NCBI RefSeq assembly: GCF_014349105.1
Contig: NZ_JACSJI010000006.1
Location: forward strand, 62,001-126,000
DNA length: 64,000 bases
Direction: 5' to 3'
From: Caulobacter sp. 17J80-11
GTDB taxonomy: Bacteria; Pseudomonadota; Alphaproteobacteria; Caulobacterales; Caulobacteraceae
In this document: positions 37,433 to 45,725 of the stretch, in pieces
How the letters are laid out: the number at the start of each line of letters is the position of its first letter
Position numbering within the stretch: position 1 is the first letter of the stretch
Program-made: the position numbers and the translations under genes
Notes under the pieces: model-generated
Told to the model about the DNA's origin: nothing
Seen by the model: the letters and a program-made list of their open reading frames with translations, nothing else
Database searches by the model: none

Positions 37433-38821
37433 ATGTCCCAGTACGACTACGACCTCTTCGTCATCGGGGCCGGCTCCGGCGGGGTGCGCGCCTCGCGCCT
37501 GGTCGCCATGACCGGCGCGCGCGTCGGCGTGGCCGAGGAGCACCGCGTCGGCGGCACCTGCGTGATCCGCGGCTGCGTGCCCAAGAAGTTCATGGTCTAC
37601 GCCTCGGACTTCTCGCACCAGTTCAAGACCGCCCAGGGCTACGGCTGGACCGTTCCCGAGCCGAGCTTCGACTGGAAGCAGTTCATCACCGCCAAGGACG
37701 TCGAGATCGCTCGGCTGTCGGGCATCTATGCCTCCAACCTGGCCAAGGCCGGGGCCGAGCTGGTTCACGCCCGCGCGAAGCTGGTGGACGCCCACACGGT
37801 CGAGCTGGTCGGCAAGAACCGCACGGTCACCGCCGACAAGATCCTGATCGCCGTCGGCGGCCGGCCGTGGATGCCCCAGGATCTGCCCGGGATCGAGCAC
37901 GCCATCACCTCGGAGGAGGCCTTCCACCTTCCCGAGCTGCCCAAGCGCATCCTGATCGCCGGCGGCGGCTACATCGCCGTGGAGTTCGCCGGCATCTTCG
38001 CCGGCCTCGGCGTGGAGACCACGCTCGTCTACCGCGGCCCGAACCTGCTGCGCGGCTTCGACGACGACGTGCGCGCGCACCTGGCCGAAGAGCTGAAGAA
38101 GCGCGGCATCCGGGTCATCCTGGGGACCCAGCATGAGCGGATCGAGAAGACCGAGACCGGCCTGGTCAACGTGCTGGACGACGGCATCCGCTGCGAGAGC
38201 GACGTGGTGCTGTTCGCCACCGGCCGGCGGCCCTACGTCGGCGACCTGGGCCTGGACAAGGCCGGGGTGGAGCTGACCCCGGAAGGCGCGATCAAGGTCG
38301 ACGAGCTGTCGCGCACCACGGTGGAGAACATCTGGGCGATCGGCGACGTGACCGACCGGATGAACCTGACCCCGGTCGCCATCCGCGAGGCCGTCGCCTT
38401 CGCCGAGACCGCCTTCAAGAACAACCCGTGCCACTTCGACTATGTCGACGTGCCCACCGCCGTGTTCTCCCAGCCGCCGGTCGGCGTGGTCGGCCTGAGC
38501 GAAGCCGAGGCGCGGCGGCTGTACGGCAAGGTCGATGTCTACCTGACCCGCTTCCGGCCGATGAAGTACGCCTTCATCGGCGGCGACGAACGGGTGCTGA
38601 TGAAGCTGGTGGTCGAACCGCAGAGCGACCGGGTGGTCGGCGCCCATATCGTCGGCCCCGACGCGCCGGAAATGATCCAAATGGCGGCCATTGCAGTTAA
38701 GGCGGGCGTGACCAAGCGTCAGTGGGATTCCACGTGCGCCCTGCATCCTACGGTGGCCGAAGAGATCGTGACGATGCGCGAGAAATTCGTGCCGCCGGAT
38801 CTGCTGCAAGCGGCCGAATAA
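37433..38821 (+). CDS. gor: Glutathione-disulfide reductase
   Basis: This 462-residue flavoprotein reduces glutathione disulfide with NADPH. It has the FAD motif GAGSGG, the redox-active disulfide GTCVIRGCVPKK, an NADPH-binding motif GGGYIAVEFAG followed by YRGPNLLRGFD (arginine favours NADPH), and the C-terminal interface segment CALHPTVAEEIVTM with the catalytic His-Glu pair. The start at ATG 37433 has GAGGAG upstream. Its TAA overlaps the presumed AUA start of the next gene. Confidence 0.95.
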   Translation: MSQYDYDLFVIGAGSGGVRASRLVAMTGARVGVAEEHRVGGTCVIRGCVPKKFMVYASDFSHQFKTAQGYGWTVPEPSFDWKQFITAKDVEIARLSGIYASNLAKAGAELVHARAKLVDAHTVELVGKNRTVTADKILIAVGGRPWMPQDLPGIEHAITSEEAFHLPELPKRILIAGGGYIAVEFAGIFAGLGVETTLVYRGPNLLRGFDDDVRAHLAEELKKRGIRVILGTQHERIEKTETGLVNVLDDGIRCESDVVLFATGRRPYVGDLGLDKAGVELTPEGAIKVDELSRTTVENIWAIGDVTDRMNLTPVAIREAVAFAETAFKNNPCHFDYVDVPTAVFSQPPVGVVGLSEAEARRLYGKVDVYLTRFRPMKYAFIGGDERVLMKLVVEPQSDRVVGAHIVGPDAPEMIQMAAIAVKAGVTKRQWDSTCALHPTVAEEIVTMREKFVPPDLLQAAE

Positions 38822-40077
38822 GCCTCCGCTTCGCCCCGCCGGCGGTCCAGGCCGCGCCCTGGCGCGGGTGGGTGCTGACCGGCGCGGCGGTGCTGGCGCC
38901 GGCCCTCGCCTGGCTGTCGCCGCTGGGCTTCCTGCCGCTGGCCGTGGTCGCGGGCCTGCTCTGCCTTCACCTGTGGCGGAAACCGCCTGCACCGCCGTGG
39001 GCCCTGGTCTTGCTGCTGGTCGCGCTCGCGGTCTGGGCCGCTGTGGCCGGTCTGGGCTCGCCCCCGAAAGAGGCCGGCCTGCTGGCCGGCTTCGCCGACC
39101 TCGAGCGGCGCAGCCCGCTGAAGCTGCTGCTGGAAGTGGTGGTCTTCATGCCCCTGGTGCTGGCCGCCCGGAGCCTCGACCCGCGCTCGGCCGAACGGGC
39201 CGCCCGCGTCCTGACCGTCGGTGCCGTGGCGCTGGGGGTGGTGCTGCTGGTCGAGGGCGTTAGCGGGGCGGCGCTCTACCGCGCCTTCGCCCTGGCCATC
39301 GGCGAGGCCGACCGGCCCGACCTGATGCAGCGCCACGCCGCCCAGAGCGGCTACGTACTCGCGCTGATGTACTGGCCGGCGGCGGCCTTCCTGCTGCGCG
39401 AACGTCAGAAGCGCATGCTGGTGGTGCTGACGGCCGGCGTCGTCGTTCCGGCGATCCTGCTGCACGCGGCCGCCCCGGTCCTGGCCCTCGTTCTGTCGAC
39501 CGCGGCCTTCGTCCTGGTGCGATCGACGGGGCGCGCGGGCGCCACGGCGCTGGCGATCGCGGCGGGGCTGTTCGTGGCGGTCGCGCCGCTGCTCGTGCAC
39601 CTGGCTGACCTGGCGGGTCTGACCGGTTCGGCCAAGGTGGGCGCGCCGGCCTCGTGGGCGGCGCGGCTCGACATCTGGACCTTCGCGGCCGAGCGGGTGT
39701 CGGAGCGCCCGTTCCTCGGCTGGGGCCTGGACGCCAGCCGCACCTTCCGCCCGTACCTGATCCTGCATCCGCACGACGCGGCCATTCAGATCTGGCTGGA
39801 GCTCGGCGCGGTCGGCGCGGCCCTTGTGTCGCTCCTGTGGGTCTGGATCTTCCGCGCGTCCGGCGACGTGCTGCCGGCCGACCGGACCATGTGCGGCGCG
39901 GCCTGCGCCGCGGCGATCGTCTACTTCGTGATCGGCGCGCTCAGCTTCGGCGTCTGGCAGGAATGGTGGGTGGCGCTGGGCGCGCTGACCGCCGCCTGGA
40001 CCCTCACGGTGGGGCGGGTGAGGGCCGCTCCGTTGCCGCCGCGCTTACGTCAGGAGGTGCTGGAAACTGTGCGCTAA
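38818..40077 (+). CDS. O-antigen ligase-like polytopic membrane protein
   Basis: This protein of about 419 residues has 10-12 hydrophobic helices. A Wzy_C/O-antigen ligase-type region contains ARLDIWTFAAERVSERPFLG, then LGWGLD and HPHDAAIQIWLELGAVG. Such proteins join O-antigen or polysaccharide to lipid A or act as polymerases in the inner membrane. The start is unusual: codon use with G/C in third position begins exactly at ATA 38818, which overlaps the gor stop as ATAA. Other candidates are GTG 38872 inside the first helix, or GTG 38722 or 38734 inside gor; none has a clear Shine-Dalgarno. Function is by family resemblance. Confidence 0.8.
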   Translation: MSLRFAPPAVQAAPWRGWVLTGAAVLAPALAWLSPLGFLPLAVVAGLLCLHLWRKPPAPPWALVLLLVALAVWAAVAGLGSPPKEAGLLAGFADLERRSPLKLLLEVVVFMPLVLAARSLDPRSAERAARVLTVGAVALGVVLLVEGVSGAALYRAFALAIGEADRPDLMQRHAAQSGYVLALMYWPAAAFLLRERQKRMLVVLTAGVVVPAILLHAAAPVLALVLSTAAFVLVRSTGRAGATALAIAAGLFVAVAPLLVHLADLAGLTGSAKVGAPASWAARLDIWTFAAERVSERPFLGWGLDASRTFRPYLILHPHDAAIQIWLELGAVGAALVSLLWVWIFRASGDVLPADRTMCGAACAAAIVYFVIGALSFGVWQEWWVALGALTAAWTLTVGRVRAAPLPPRLRQEVLETVR

Positions 40078-40136
40078 GCGTCGCCGGGCGAAGATGCTCC
40101 ATTGAGACCAGCCGCTCGCAGGACTAAGTCTGTAGC

Positions 40137-41510
40137 GTGACCCAGAGATGGACGCCGCAATCCTGGCGGAACCGGCCCGCCACCCAGATCCCGACGGACT
40201 ACCCTGATCCGGCGGCGCTCGCGCGCGCCGAGGACCGTCTGCGGGCCATGCCGCCGCTCGTGTTCGCGGGCGAAGCGCGGCGCCTCAAGTCGCGCCTGGC
40301 CGACGTGGCCGAGGGCCGCGCCTTCCTGCTGCAGGGCGGCGACTGCGCCGAGAGCTTCAAGGAGTTCCACGCCGACAACGTGCGCGACACCTTCCGCCTG
40401 ATCCTGCAGATGGCGGTGGTGCTGACCTTCGCGGGCGGCAAGCCGGTGGTGAAGGTGGGGCGCATCGCCGGCCAGTTCGCCAAGCCGCGCTCCAGCCAGG
40501 TCGAGACCCAGGGCGACGTCACCCTGCCGGCCTATCGCGGCGACATCGTCAACGGCATGGGCTTCACCGCCGAGGAGCGCGTGCCGGATCCGGAACGGCT
40601 GCTGCGCGCCTACTCGCAGTCGGCCGCGACGCTGAACCTGCTGCGGGCGCTGGCCGGCGGCGGCTTCGCCGACCTGTACAACGTGCACCGCTGGACGCTG
40701 GGCTTCATCGCCGACAGCCCGCAGAGCGCGCGCTACCGCGAGCTAGCCGACAAGATCAGCGAGACCCTGGCCTTCATGGCCGCCATCGGCGTGACCCCGG
40801 AGACCCATCCGGACATCCGCCAGGTCGAGCTGTTCACCAGCCACGAGGCGCTGTTGCTGAACTACGAGGAGGCGCTGACCCGCGTCGATACGACCACCGG
40901 CGACTGGTACGACACCTCCGCCCACATGGTCTGGATCGGCGAGCGCACCCGTCAGCCCGACGGCGCGCACCTGGAGTTCGTGCGCGGCATCAAGAACCCG
41001 ATCGGGATGAAGTGCGGCCCGACCATGGAGCCGGTCGAGTTGCTCCGCCTGATCGACCAGATCAACCCGAACAACGAGCCGGGTCGCCTGACCCTGATCG
41101 GCCGCTTCGGCGCGGACAAGATCGCCGACCGCCTGCCGCGCCTGATGGCCGCGACCAAGCGCGAAGGCCGTTCGGTCGTGTGGTCGACCGACCCGATGCA
41201 CGGCAACACGCTGAAGGCCGCCAACGGCTACAAGACCCGGCCCTTCGACCGCGTGCTGTCCGAGGTGAAGACCTTCGTCGAGGTCGCGGGCGGGGAGGGC
41301 GTCCACCCCGGCGGCGTGCACCTGGAGATGACCGGCCAGGACGTCACCGAGTGCCTGGGCGGGGCCCAGGCCCTGACCGAGGACGACCTGTCCAGCCGCT
41401 ACCACACCCACTGCGATCCGCGGCTGAACGCCGACCAGGCGCTGGAGCTGGCCTTCCTGGTCGCCGAGAAGCTGCGCGCCGGGCGCGGCGAGCGGTCGGC
41501 CGCCGCATGA
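40137..41510 (+). CDS. aroG: Class II 3-deoxy-7-phosphoheptulonate synthase (DAHP synthase)
   Basis: This 457-residue plant/mycobacterial-type (class II) enzyme condenses phosphoenolpyruvate and erythrose 4-phosphate, the first shikimate step. Motifs include [43 protein letters not shown] and [10 protein letters not shown]. The start is GTG 40137. It overlaps the prephenate dehydratase gene by four bases (ATGA), so entry into and exit from the aromatic pathway are translated together. Confidence 0.95.
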   Translation: MTQRWTPQSWRNRPATQIPTDYPDPAALARAEDRLRAMPPLVFAGEARRLKSRLADVAEGRAFLLQGGDCAESFKEFHADNVRDTFRLILQMAVVLTFAGGKPVVKVGRIAGQFAKPRSSQVETQGDVTLPAYRGDIVNGMGFTAEERVPDPERLLRAYSQSAATLNLLRALAGGGFADLYNVHRWTLGFIADSPQSARYRELADKISETLAFMAAIGVTPETHPDIRQVELFTSHEALLLNYEEALTRVDTTTGDWYDTSAHMVWIGERTRQPDGAHLEFVRGIKNPIGMKCGPTMEPVELLRLIDQINPNNEPGRLTLIGRFGADKIADRLPRLMAATKREGRSVVWSTDPMHGNTLKAANGYKTRPFDRVLSEVKTFVEVAGGEGVHPGGVHLEMTGQDVTECLGGAQALTEDDLSSRYHTHCDPRLNADQALELAFLVAEKLRAGRGERSAAA

Positions 41511-42070
41511 GCGAAGGCGGGGGCGTGATCGCCTACCAGGGCGAGCCCGGGGCTTTCAGCCACGAGGCGTGCCTCGCCTTCTTCCCCGACTACGAGCCGC
41601 GGGCCTGCGCCACCTTCCAAGCGGCGGTGGACGCGGTCGAGCGGCGCATGGCCGATCTGGCCCTTCTGCCGGTGGAGAACTCCATCGCCGGTCCGGTGCC
41701 GGAGATGGAGGCGATCCTGCGCGCCACCCAGCTGAAAGTGCTGGGCGAGCGCACCTGGCCGATCCGTCTGCAGCTGCTGGGCGTGCCGGGCGCGGAGCTT
41801 GAGCACGTGCGCGTGGTGCGCAGCCACCCGATGGCCCTGAAGCAGTGCACGCGCCTGCTGGCCGATCTCGGCGCCAAGGCGGAGCCCGTCCACGACACCG
41901 CCGGCGCGGCGCGCGCCTTGTCGCAGGCGCCGGACCCGCACGTGGCCGCGGTGGCCTCGGCCAAGGCCGGCCAGCTCTATGGATTGCAGGTGTTGCGCGC
42001 CAATATCGAGGACGTCCACTCGAACGCCACGCGCTTCGTGGTGCTCGCCCGCGAGCAGGCCCCCGCTTGA
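41507..42070 (+). CDS. pheA: Prephenate dehydratase without ACT domain
   Basis: This 187-residue enzyme converts prephenate to phenylpyruvate. It has the catalytic fold signature [30 protein letters not shown] and the terminal [10 protein letters not shown] with the Thr-Arg-Phe motif. Typical bacterial prephenate dehydratases have about 280 residues with a C-terminal ACT domain for phenylalanine inhibition; here the protein stops right after the catalytic domain. No ACT-like sequence is seen in other frames downstream. It is coupled to the DAHP synthase gene by ATGA. Confidence 0.9.
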   Translation: MSEGGGVIAYQGEPGAFSHEACLAFFPDYEPRACATFQAAVDAVERRMADLALLPVENSIAGPVPEMEAILRATQLKVLGERTWPIRLQLLGVPGAELEHVRVVRSHPMALKQCTRLLADLGAKAEPVHDTAGAARALSQAPDPHVAAVASAKAGQLYGLQVLRANIEDVHSNATRFVVLAREQAPA

Positions 42071-42096
42071 CAGCTTCCCGCGGCGCCTGACAGGGT
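42067..42096 (+). promoter_or_regulatory. Possible promoter before the aromatic leader
   Basis: TTGACA (42067-42072) overlaps the pheA stop codon. A weak -10, CAGGGT (42091-42096), follows after 18 bases. It is well placed to start transcription about 40 bases before the leader ORF, but the -10 match is poor. Confidence 0.3.
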
Positions 42097-42142
42097 CACG
42101 TCGCCGGAATTTCTCGGCGCGCCCACACCCGGGAGCGGACCC

Positions 42143-42256
42143 ATGACCAAGCAGGGGACTGTTTCGACCGACACGCAAGTGCGGACGGGTGAATTCTATT
42201 TCTATTTTAGCACCTATTACTTTCGATACGCCGGCGAGGCGGTCGTACGAGGCTAG
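42143..42256 (+). CDS. Candidate Phe/Tyr leader peptide
   Basis: This 37-codon ORF has a good Shine-Dalgarno (GGGAG, about 8 bases upstream). Codons 18-29 read FYFYFSTYYFRY: four Phe and five Tyr in twelve residues, many as TAT or TTT, which are uncommon in this GC-rich sequence. It ends 146 bases before the chorismate mutase gene. Such runs mark leader peptides that sense charged tRNA(Phe) and tRNA(Tyr). The peptide has no other recognisable feature. Confidence 0.75.
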   Translation: MTKQGTVSTDTQVRTGEFYFYFSTYYFRYAGEAVVRG

Positions 42257-42300
42257 GCGAGCCTAAGCTCCTCCCTCCGATCCCAGCCGGCGACCGCCTC
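42236..42300 (+). promoter_or_regulatory. Leader stem-loop downstream of the aromatic codons
   Basis: GAGGCGGTCG (42236-42245), starting seven bases after the last Tyr codon, pairs perfectly over 10 bp with CGACCGCCTC (42291-42300). A smaller stem, AGGCT/AGCCT, lies inside the loop. Six T residues follow at 42322-42327, too far for a canonical terminator. A ribosome stalled on the aromatic codons would affect folding of the first arm. The rest of the gap to 42402 shows no other feature. Confidence 0.55.
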
Positions 42301-42402
42301 TGAAGAGCGCGGCCCATCCCCTTTTTTGAGCGCTGAACATCCCTTGCGGACGCCCGCCCTGAACGCGCGCGGACTCCGCCCGAATTCTACGAGTCCATTC
42401 CC

Positions 42403-43191
42403 ATGCTGAACGCCGCCCTCGCCGAGCCGATCACGGCCGCCGAACCCGCCTCCGCTACTACTGAAGCCCTCTCCGTCGCCGACCTGCGCGCCGAGATCGA
42501 CCGCATCGACGACGCCCTCCTCGAACTGGTCGAGCAGCGCCAGGCCCTGGCCCGCCGGGTCGGCACGGCCAAGGGCGGCGACGACGGCCGCCTGCGCCTG
42601 AAACCCGACCGCGAAGCCGCGGTGGTCGAGCGGCTGGTCCGCAAGGCCCAACCCTGGTCCAAGCGCCTCGTCGCCGCCCTGTGGCGCGAGCTGATGTCGG
42701 CCGGCCTGTCGACCCAGTCGGAAGTCGAAGTGGTGGTCTGGGCCGGCGCCGATCCCGCCCGCCGGCTGGACGCCGCGCGCCGCCGCTTCGGCTCCTCCGC
42801 CGACTACCGGCTGGTCGCCACCGCTCAGGAGGCGCTGGACGCGGCCGAGCAGGGCGGAGCGGTGGCCGTGCTGGCGGTCGAGCCCGACGCGCCCTGGTGG
42901 ACCGACCTGCCCGAGCGCGAGGACCTGTGGATCTTCGACGCCCTGCACGGCCCGCGCGCGGCCGAGCCGACCGCGCTGGCGGTCGGCCGGGTCAGCGAGA
43001 ACGCCCTGGCCCGCGGCCAGGTGTTCCGGATCTCCACCGGCGGCGACGGCGACGACACCGGGGCGCGTCCCCGGCTGGTGGCCATGGACCAGGGCGTGCG
43101 CCTCTACGCGGTGACCGAGACCTCGGCCGCGACGGCCAAGCTCGATCGCGCCCGCGGCTATGTCGGCCGCTGCAGCCGGGCGCTGGCTTAA
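42403..43191 (+). CDS. Chorismate mutase with C-terminal extension
   Basis: The N-terminal part (residues about 27-110) of this 262-residue protein is an AroQ-class chorismate mutase: LRAEIDRIDDALLELVEQRQ (first helix), LARRVGTAKGG and a later LWRELMSAGL. It converts chorismate to prephenate for Phe and Tyr. The remaining 150 residues (VVVWAGADPARRL, AVEPDAPWWTDLP, GVRLYAVTE) are not recognised with certainty; they could be a degenerate prephenate dehydratase-like or regulatory domain. The Phe/Tyr leader ORF immediately upstream probably controls this gene. Confidence 0.88.
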   Translation: MLNAALAEPITAAEPASATTEALSVADLRAEIDRIDDALLELVEQRQALARRVGTAKGGDDGRLRLKPDREAAVVERLVRKAQPWSKRLVAALWRELMSAGLSTQSEVEVVVWAGADPARRLDAARRRFGSSADYRLVATAQEALDAAEQGGAVAVLAVEPDAPWWTDLPEREDLWIFDALHGPRAAEPTALAVGRVSENALARGQVFRISTGGDGDDTGARPRLVAMDQGVRLYAVTETSAATAKLDRARGYVGRCSRALA

Positions 43192-43253
43192 ACGAAAGGT
43201 TGGTCGTCGGGGGATTGCGCCGCCTCGGCGGCTCGTACAGGTTCCCCGACCCC

Positions 43254-44618
43254 ATGCTTCAGCAGATCGTCCCGACCAAAACCGCCCGCTTGCGCCTTCC
43301 TGACGGCACGGGCGAGTTGCTGCGCCTGGCCTGGCCGGTGGTGCTGGCGCGTCTGGGCATCATGACCATGGGCCTGACCGACGCCATCGTGGTCGGGCGT
43401 CATTCGGCCGAGCAACTGGGCTTCCACGCGCTCGGATGGGCTCCGACCTCGGTCATGCTGACCACGGCGGTGGGCGTGTTGCTGGGCGTGCAGGTGATGA
43501 CCGCGCGACGCATCGGCGAGGGCCGGCGCGACCTGACCGGGGCTGTGCTGCGGCGCGGCCTGGTCTACGGCGCCTGGCTGGGCGTGGCGGCCATGCTGGC
43601 CCTGGCCCTGCTGGGGCCCGTGTTCCTGCACCACGCCGGCCTGGGTGAGGCGCTGGCCGACGGGGCGACCGGTCCTCTGCGGGTCTTCTCGCTGTCGCTG
43701 TTCCCGTATCTGATCTCGGTGGTCTGCACCTACTTCCTCGAGGCGCTGGGCCGGCCCAAGCCCGGCATGGTGGCCATGTGGGTGGCCAACGGCGTCAACC
43801 TGGCCGCCAACCTGTGGCTGGTGCCGGGGACTTCGGGGCTGCCGGTGGAGGGTGCAGTGGCCTCGGCCTGGGCGACCTTCATCGCCCGGGTCGTGCTGGC
43901 CGGGTGGCTGCTGGTCTTCATCGCCCGCCTGCCCGAGGCGCGCGATCTCGGCGTTTTCAAGAAGCCGACCGACGGCTCTGAAGTGGCGCGCGAGCAGCGC
44001 AAGATCGGCTACGGCGCGGGCGCGTCCTACTTCATCGAGGTCGGCGCCTTCGCCGGCATGACCATCATCGCCGGCCAGTTCGGCGGGGTGGAGGTGGCGG
44101 CCTGGAACGTGGTGCTGAACGTCTCGGCGATCATCTTCATGGTCCCGATGGGCCTGGCCGCCGCCACCGGCGTGCTGGTCGGCCGCGCCTACGGCGCCAG
44201 GGACCGCCACGGCGTGGTCCGCGCCGGCCTGGTCGGCTTCGGGGTGACCGCGGCGCTGAGCCTGCTGGTCTGCGCCGTCGTCTGGCCCGGCGCCTCGCTG
44301 ATCGCCGGCGCCTACACCCGCGATCCGGCCCTGCTGGCGGTGGCCGTGCCGGCCCTTGTGCTGGCCTGCCTGTTCTTCCTCGCCGACGGCCTGCAGGTGG
44401 TCGCCGCCCAGGCCCTGCGGGCGCGCGCCGACGTCTGGCTGCCGACCGCCTTCCACCTGACCAGCTACGGGCTGGTCATGCTGCCCTTGGGCTGGCTGTT
44501 CGCCCACACCCTGGGCTTGGGCGTGAACGGCATCGTCTGGGCGGTGATCGTCGCCAGCCTGGTCTCGGCCGCCCTGCTGTGCGGCCGCTTCCTGCTGCTG
44601 GCGCGGCGGGAGCTCTGA
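43254..44618 (+). CDS. MATE-family efflux transporter
   Basis: This 454-residue protein has twelve hydrophobic segments in two related halves, the pattern of MATE (NorM-type) sodium- or proton-driven multidrug exporters. Conserved pieces are LAWPVVLARLGIMTMGLTD with DAIVVGRHSA, and in the second half GQFGGVEVAAWNV and VPMGLAAATGVLVGRAYGA. It exports cationic or toxic compounds across the inner membrane; the substrate is unknown. It starts 62 bp after chorismate mutase and converges on the next gene. Confidence 0.92.
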   Translation: MLQQIVPTKTARLRLPDGTGELLRLAWPVVLARLGIMTMGLTDAIVVGRHSAEQLGFHALGWAPTSVMLTTAVGVLLGVQVMTARRIGEGRRDLTGAVLRRGLVYGAWLGVAAMLALALLGPVFLHHAGLGEALADGATGPLRVFSLSLFPYLISVVCTYFLEALGRPKPGMVAMWVANGVNLAANLWLVPGTSGLPVEGAVASAWATFIARVVLAGWLLVFIARLPEARDLGVFKKPTDGSEVAREQRKIGYGAGASYFIEVGAFAGMTIIAGQFGGVEVAAWNVVLNVSAIIFMVPMGLAAATGVLVGRAYGARDRHGVVRAGLVGFGVTAALSLLVCAVVWPGASLIAGAYTRDPALLAVAVPALVLACLFFLADGLQVVAAQALRARADVWLPTAFHLTSYGLVMLPLGWLFAHTLGLGVNGIVWAVIVASLVSAALLCGRFLLLARREL

Positions 44619-44624
44619 CGAGGT

Positions 44625-44644
44625 CCTCCCCTGGGCGGGGGAGG
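44625..44644. terminator. Hairpin between convergent MATE and unknown genes
   Basis: CCTCCCC (44625-44631) and GGGGAGG (44638-44644) form a 7-bp GC stem with a 6-base loop between the two stop codons. It may serve both strands; no T-run. Confidence 0.45.
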
Positions 44645-44651
44645 TCCGGCG

Positions 44652-45557
44652 TTACGCTCCCAGGATCCAGCCTTCCTCACGCTCGACCACCGCCACATCG
44701 GCATCGCTGGTCCCGGCCGGCGGGGCGAACAGGGCGCCCAGGCGGTCGGCGTCGTCCAGCTTGGCGAAGGCCTCGGCCGCGCCGCGCACCTGGGTGGCGT
44801 CCTTGACCTCGCCGGGCTCCGGCGCGGTCGGCTGCAGCACCGGATAGACCTCGGCCACCACTACCGACAGCGGCTGCACGTCGGCCGGCGTCAGGGCCCG
44901 CCAGCCGGTGCCGAACGGCCAGACCGCAGCGGCCGGACCCAGCTCCTCGACCAGCCGGCGCACGGCGGCGATGCCGACCAGGCTCTGGCCGCCGACCGCG
45001 CCGGCCCCGTGCATCTGCCAGACGCTCTTGGCCATGGACTTCGCGCCCAGCTTGCGGGTGGCCAGCTCGCAGCGGCGGTATTCCGGGATGTCGCCCAGGC
45101 TGTCGGGCTTGGTGGTGGACAGCCAGCGCTGGGCCTGGCGGGCCGGCCCGCCCCAGAACGGCCGCGCCTCGTCGGTCATCAGCCGGTTCATCTTGGCCGC
45201 GACCTGGAAACGGTTGTTGGAATTGTCCGGCTTGTCGACGACGTTCTGGCCCAGGAATTTCCAGGTCGCCGTCCACGGCTCGCCCTCCAGGCCCAGCCGT
45301 GCGGCCGTGCCTTCCGGCAAGCCCAGGCAGAAGTCGAAGCCCACCAGCACCTTCTCGCCGCGGCGGCGGAAGTCGGCCAGCAGGTTGCGCAGCAGCGCCT
45401 CGGCCTCGGCGCGGGTGGCGGGATTGTGCGCCTCGTAGGACAGGCGGAAGCGCACGTCGCGCTTCATCACCCCGATCCACACGGAGTCCGCGCCGGTCTT
45501 GCGGCCCTCGGCCGCGCTCCAGTCCACGATCACGTAAGCGTCGAACAGGCGCGGCAC
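44652..45557 (-). CDS. Conserved protein of unknown function, DUF429-like
   Basis: The start is GTG 45557, preceded by GTGAGGACC; GTG 45572 is possible. This 301-residue soluble protein begins with VIVDWSAAEGRKTGADS and continues with VGFDFCLGLPEG, KFLGQNVVDKPDNSNNRF and WPFGTGWRALTP. The VDWSA and FDFxLG segments resemble DUF429-type predicted nuclease-fold proteins. No experimentally defined function is recognised. It converges on the MATE gene. Confidence 0.75.
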   Translation of the reverse strand: MPRLFDAYVIVDWSAAEGRKTGADSVWIGVMKRDVRFRLSYEAHNPATRAEAEALLRNLLADFRRRGEKVLVGFDFCLGLPEGTAARLGLEGEPWTATWKFLGQNVVDKPDNSNNRFQVAAKMNRLMTDEARPFWGGPARQAQRWLSTTKPDSLGDIPEYRRCELATRKLGAKSMAKSVWQMHGAGAVGGQSLVGIAAVRRLVEELGPAAAVWPFGTGWRALTPADVQPLSVVVAEVYPVLQPTAPEPGEVKDATQVRGAAEAFAKLDDADRLGALFAPPAGTSDADVAVVEREEGWILGA

Positions 45558-45725
45558 GGCGGCGGTCCTCACGAAGGCTTAAAGCGGCTGCGCTTGTATC
45601 GCGCGCGGCTCCCGGCAACAAACCGCGACCTAACGTGATCGTTCGCAATCTTGCGCGCGAAGCTTCCGGACGGCAGGTTCCGCCCCGCCTTAGGGGGGCG
45701 TCCCTGCAGGCGTCGAAGAGACGAA

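Noticed and set aside
42304-42334. Canonical intrinsic terminator at the T6 run after the aromatic leader
   Set aside because: The six T residues lie inside the loop of the only small stem there (AGCGC/GCGCT) and no GC stem ends next to them.
44652-45557. Calling the DUF429-like protein a cobalamin or molybdopterin biosynthesis enzyme
   Set aside because: No motif or neighbouring gene supports those pathways; only a weak nuclease-fold resemblance can be seen.
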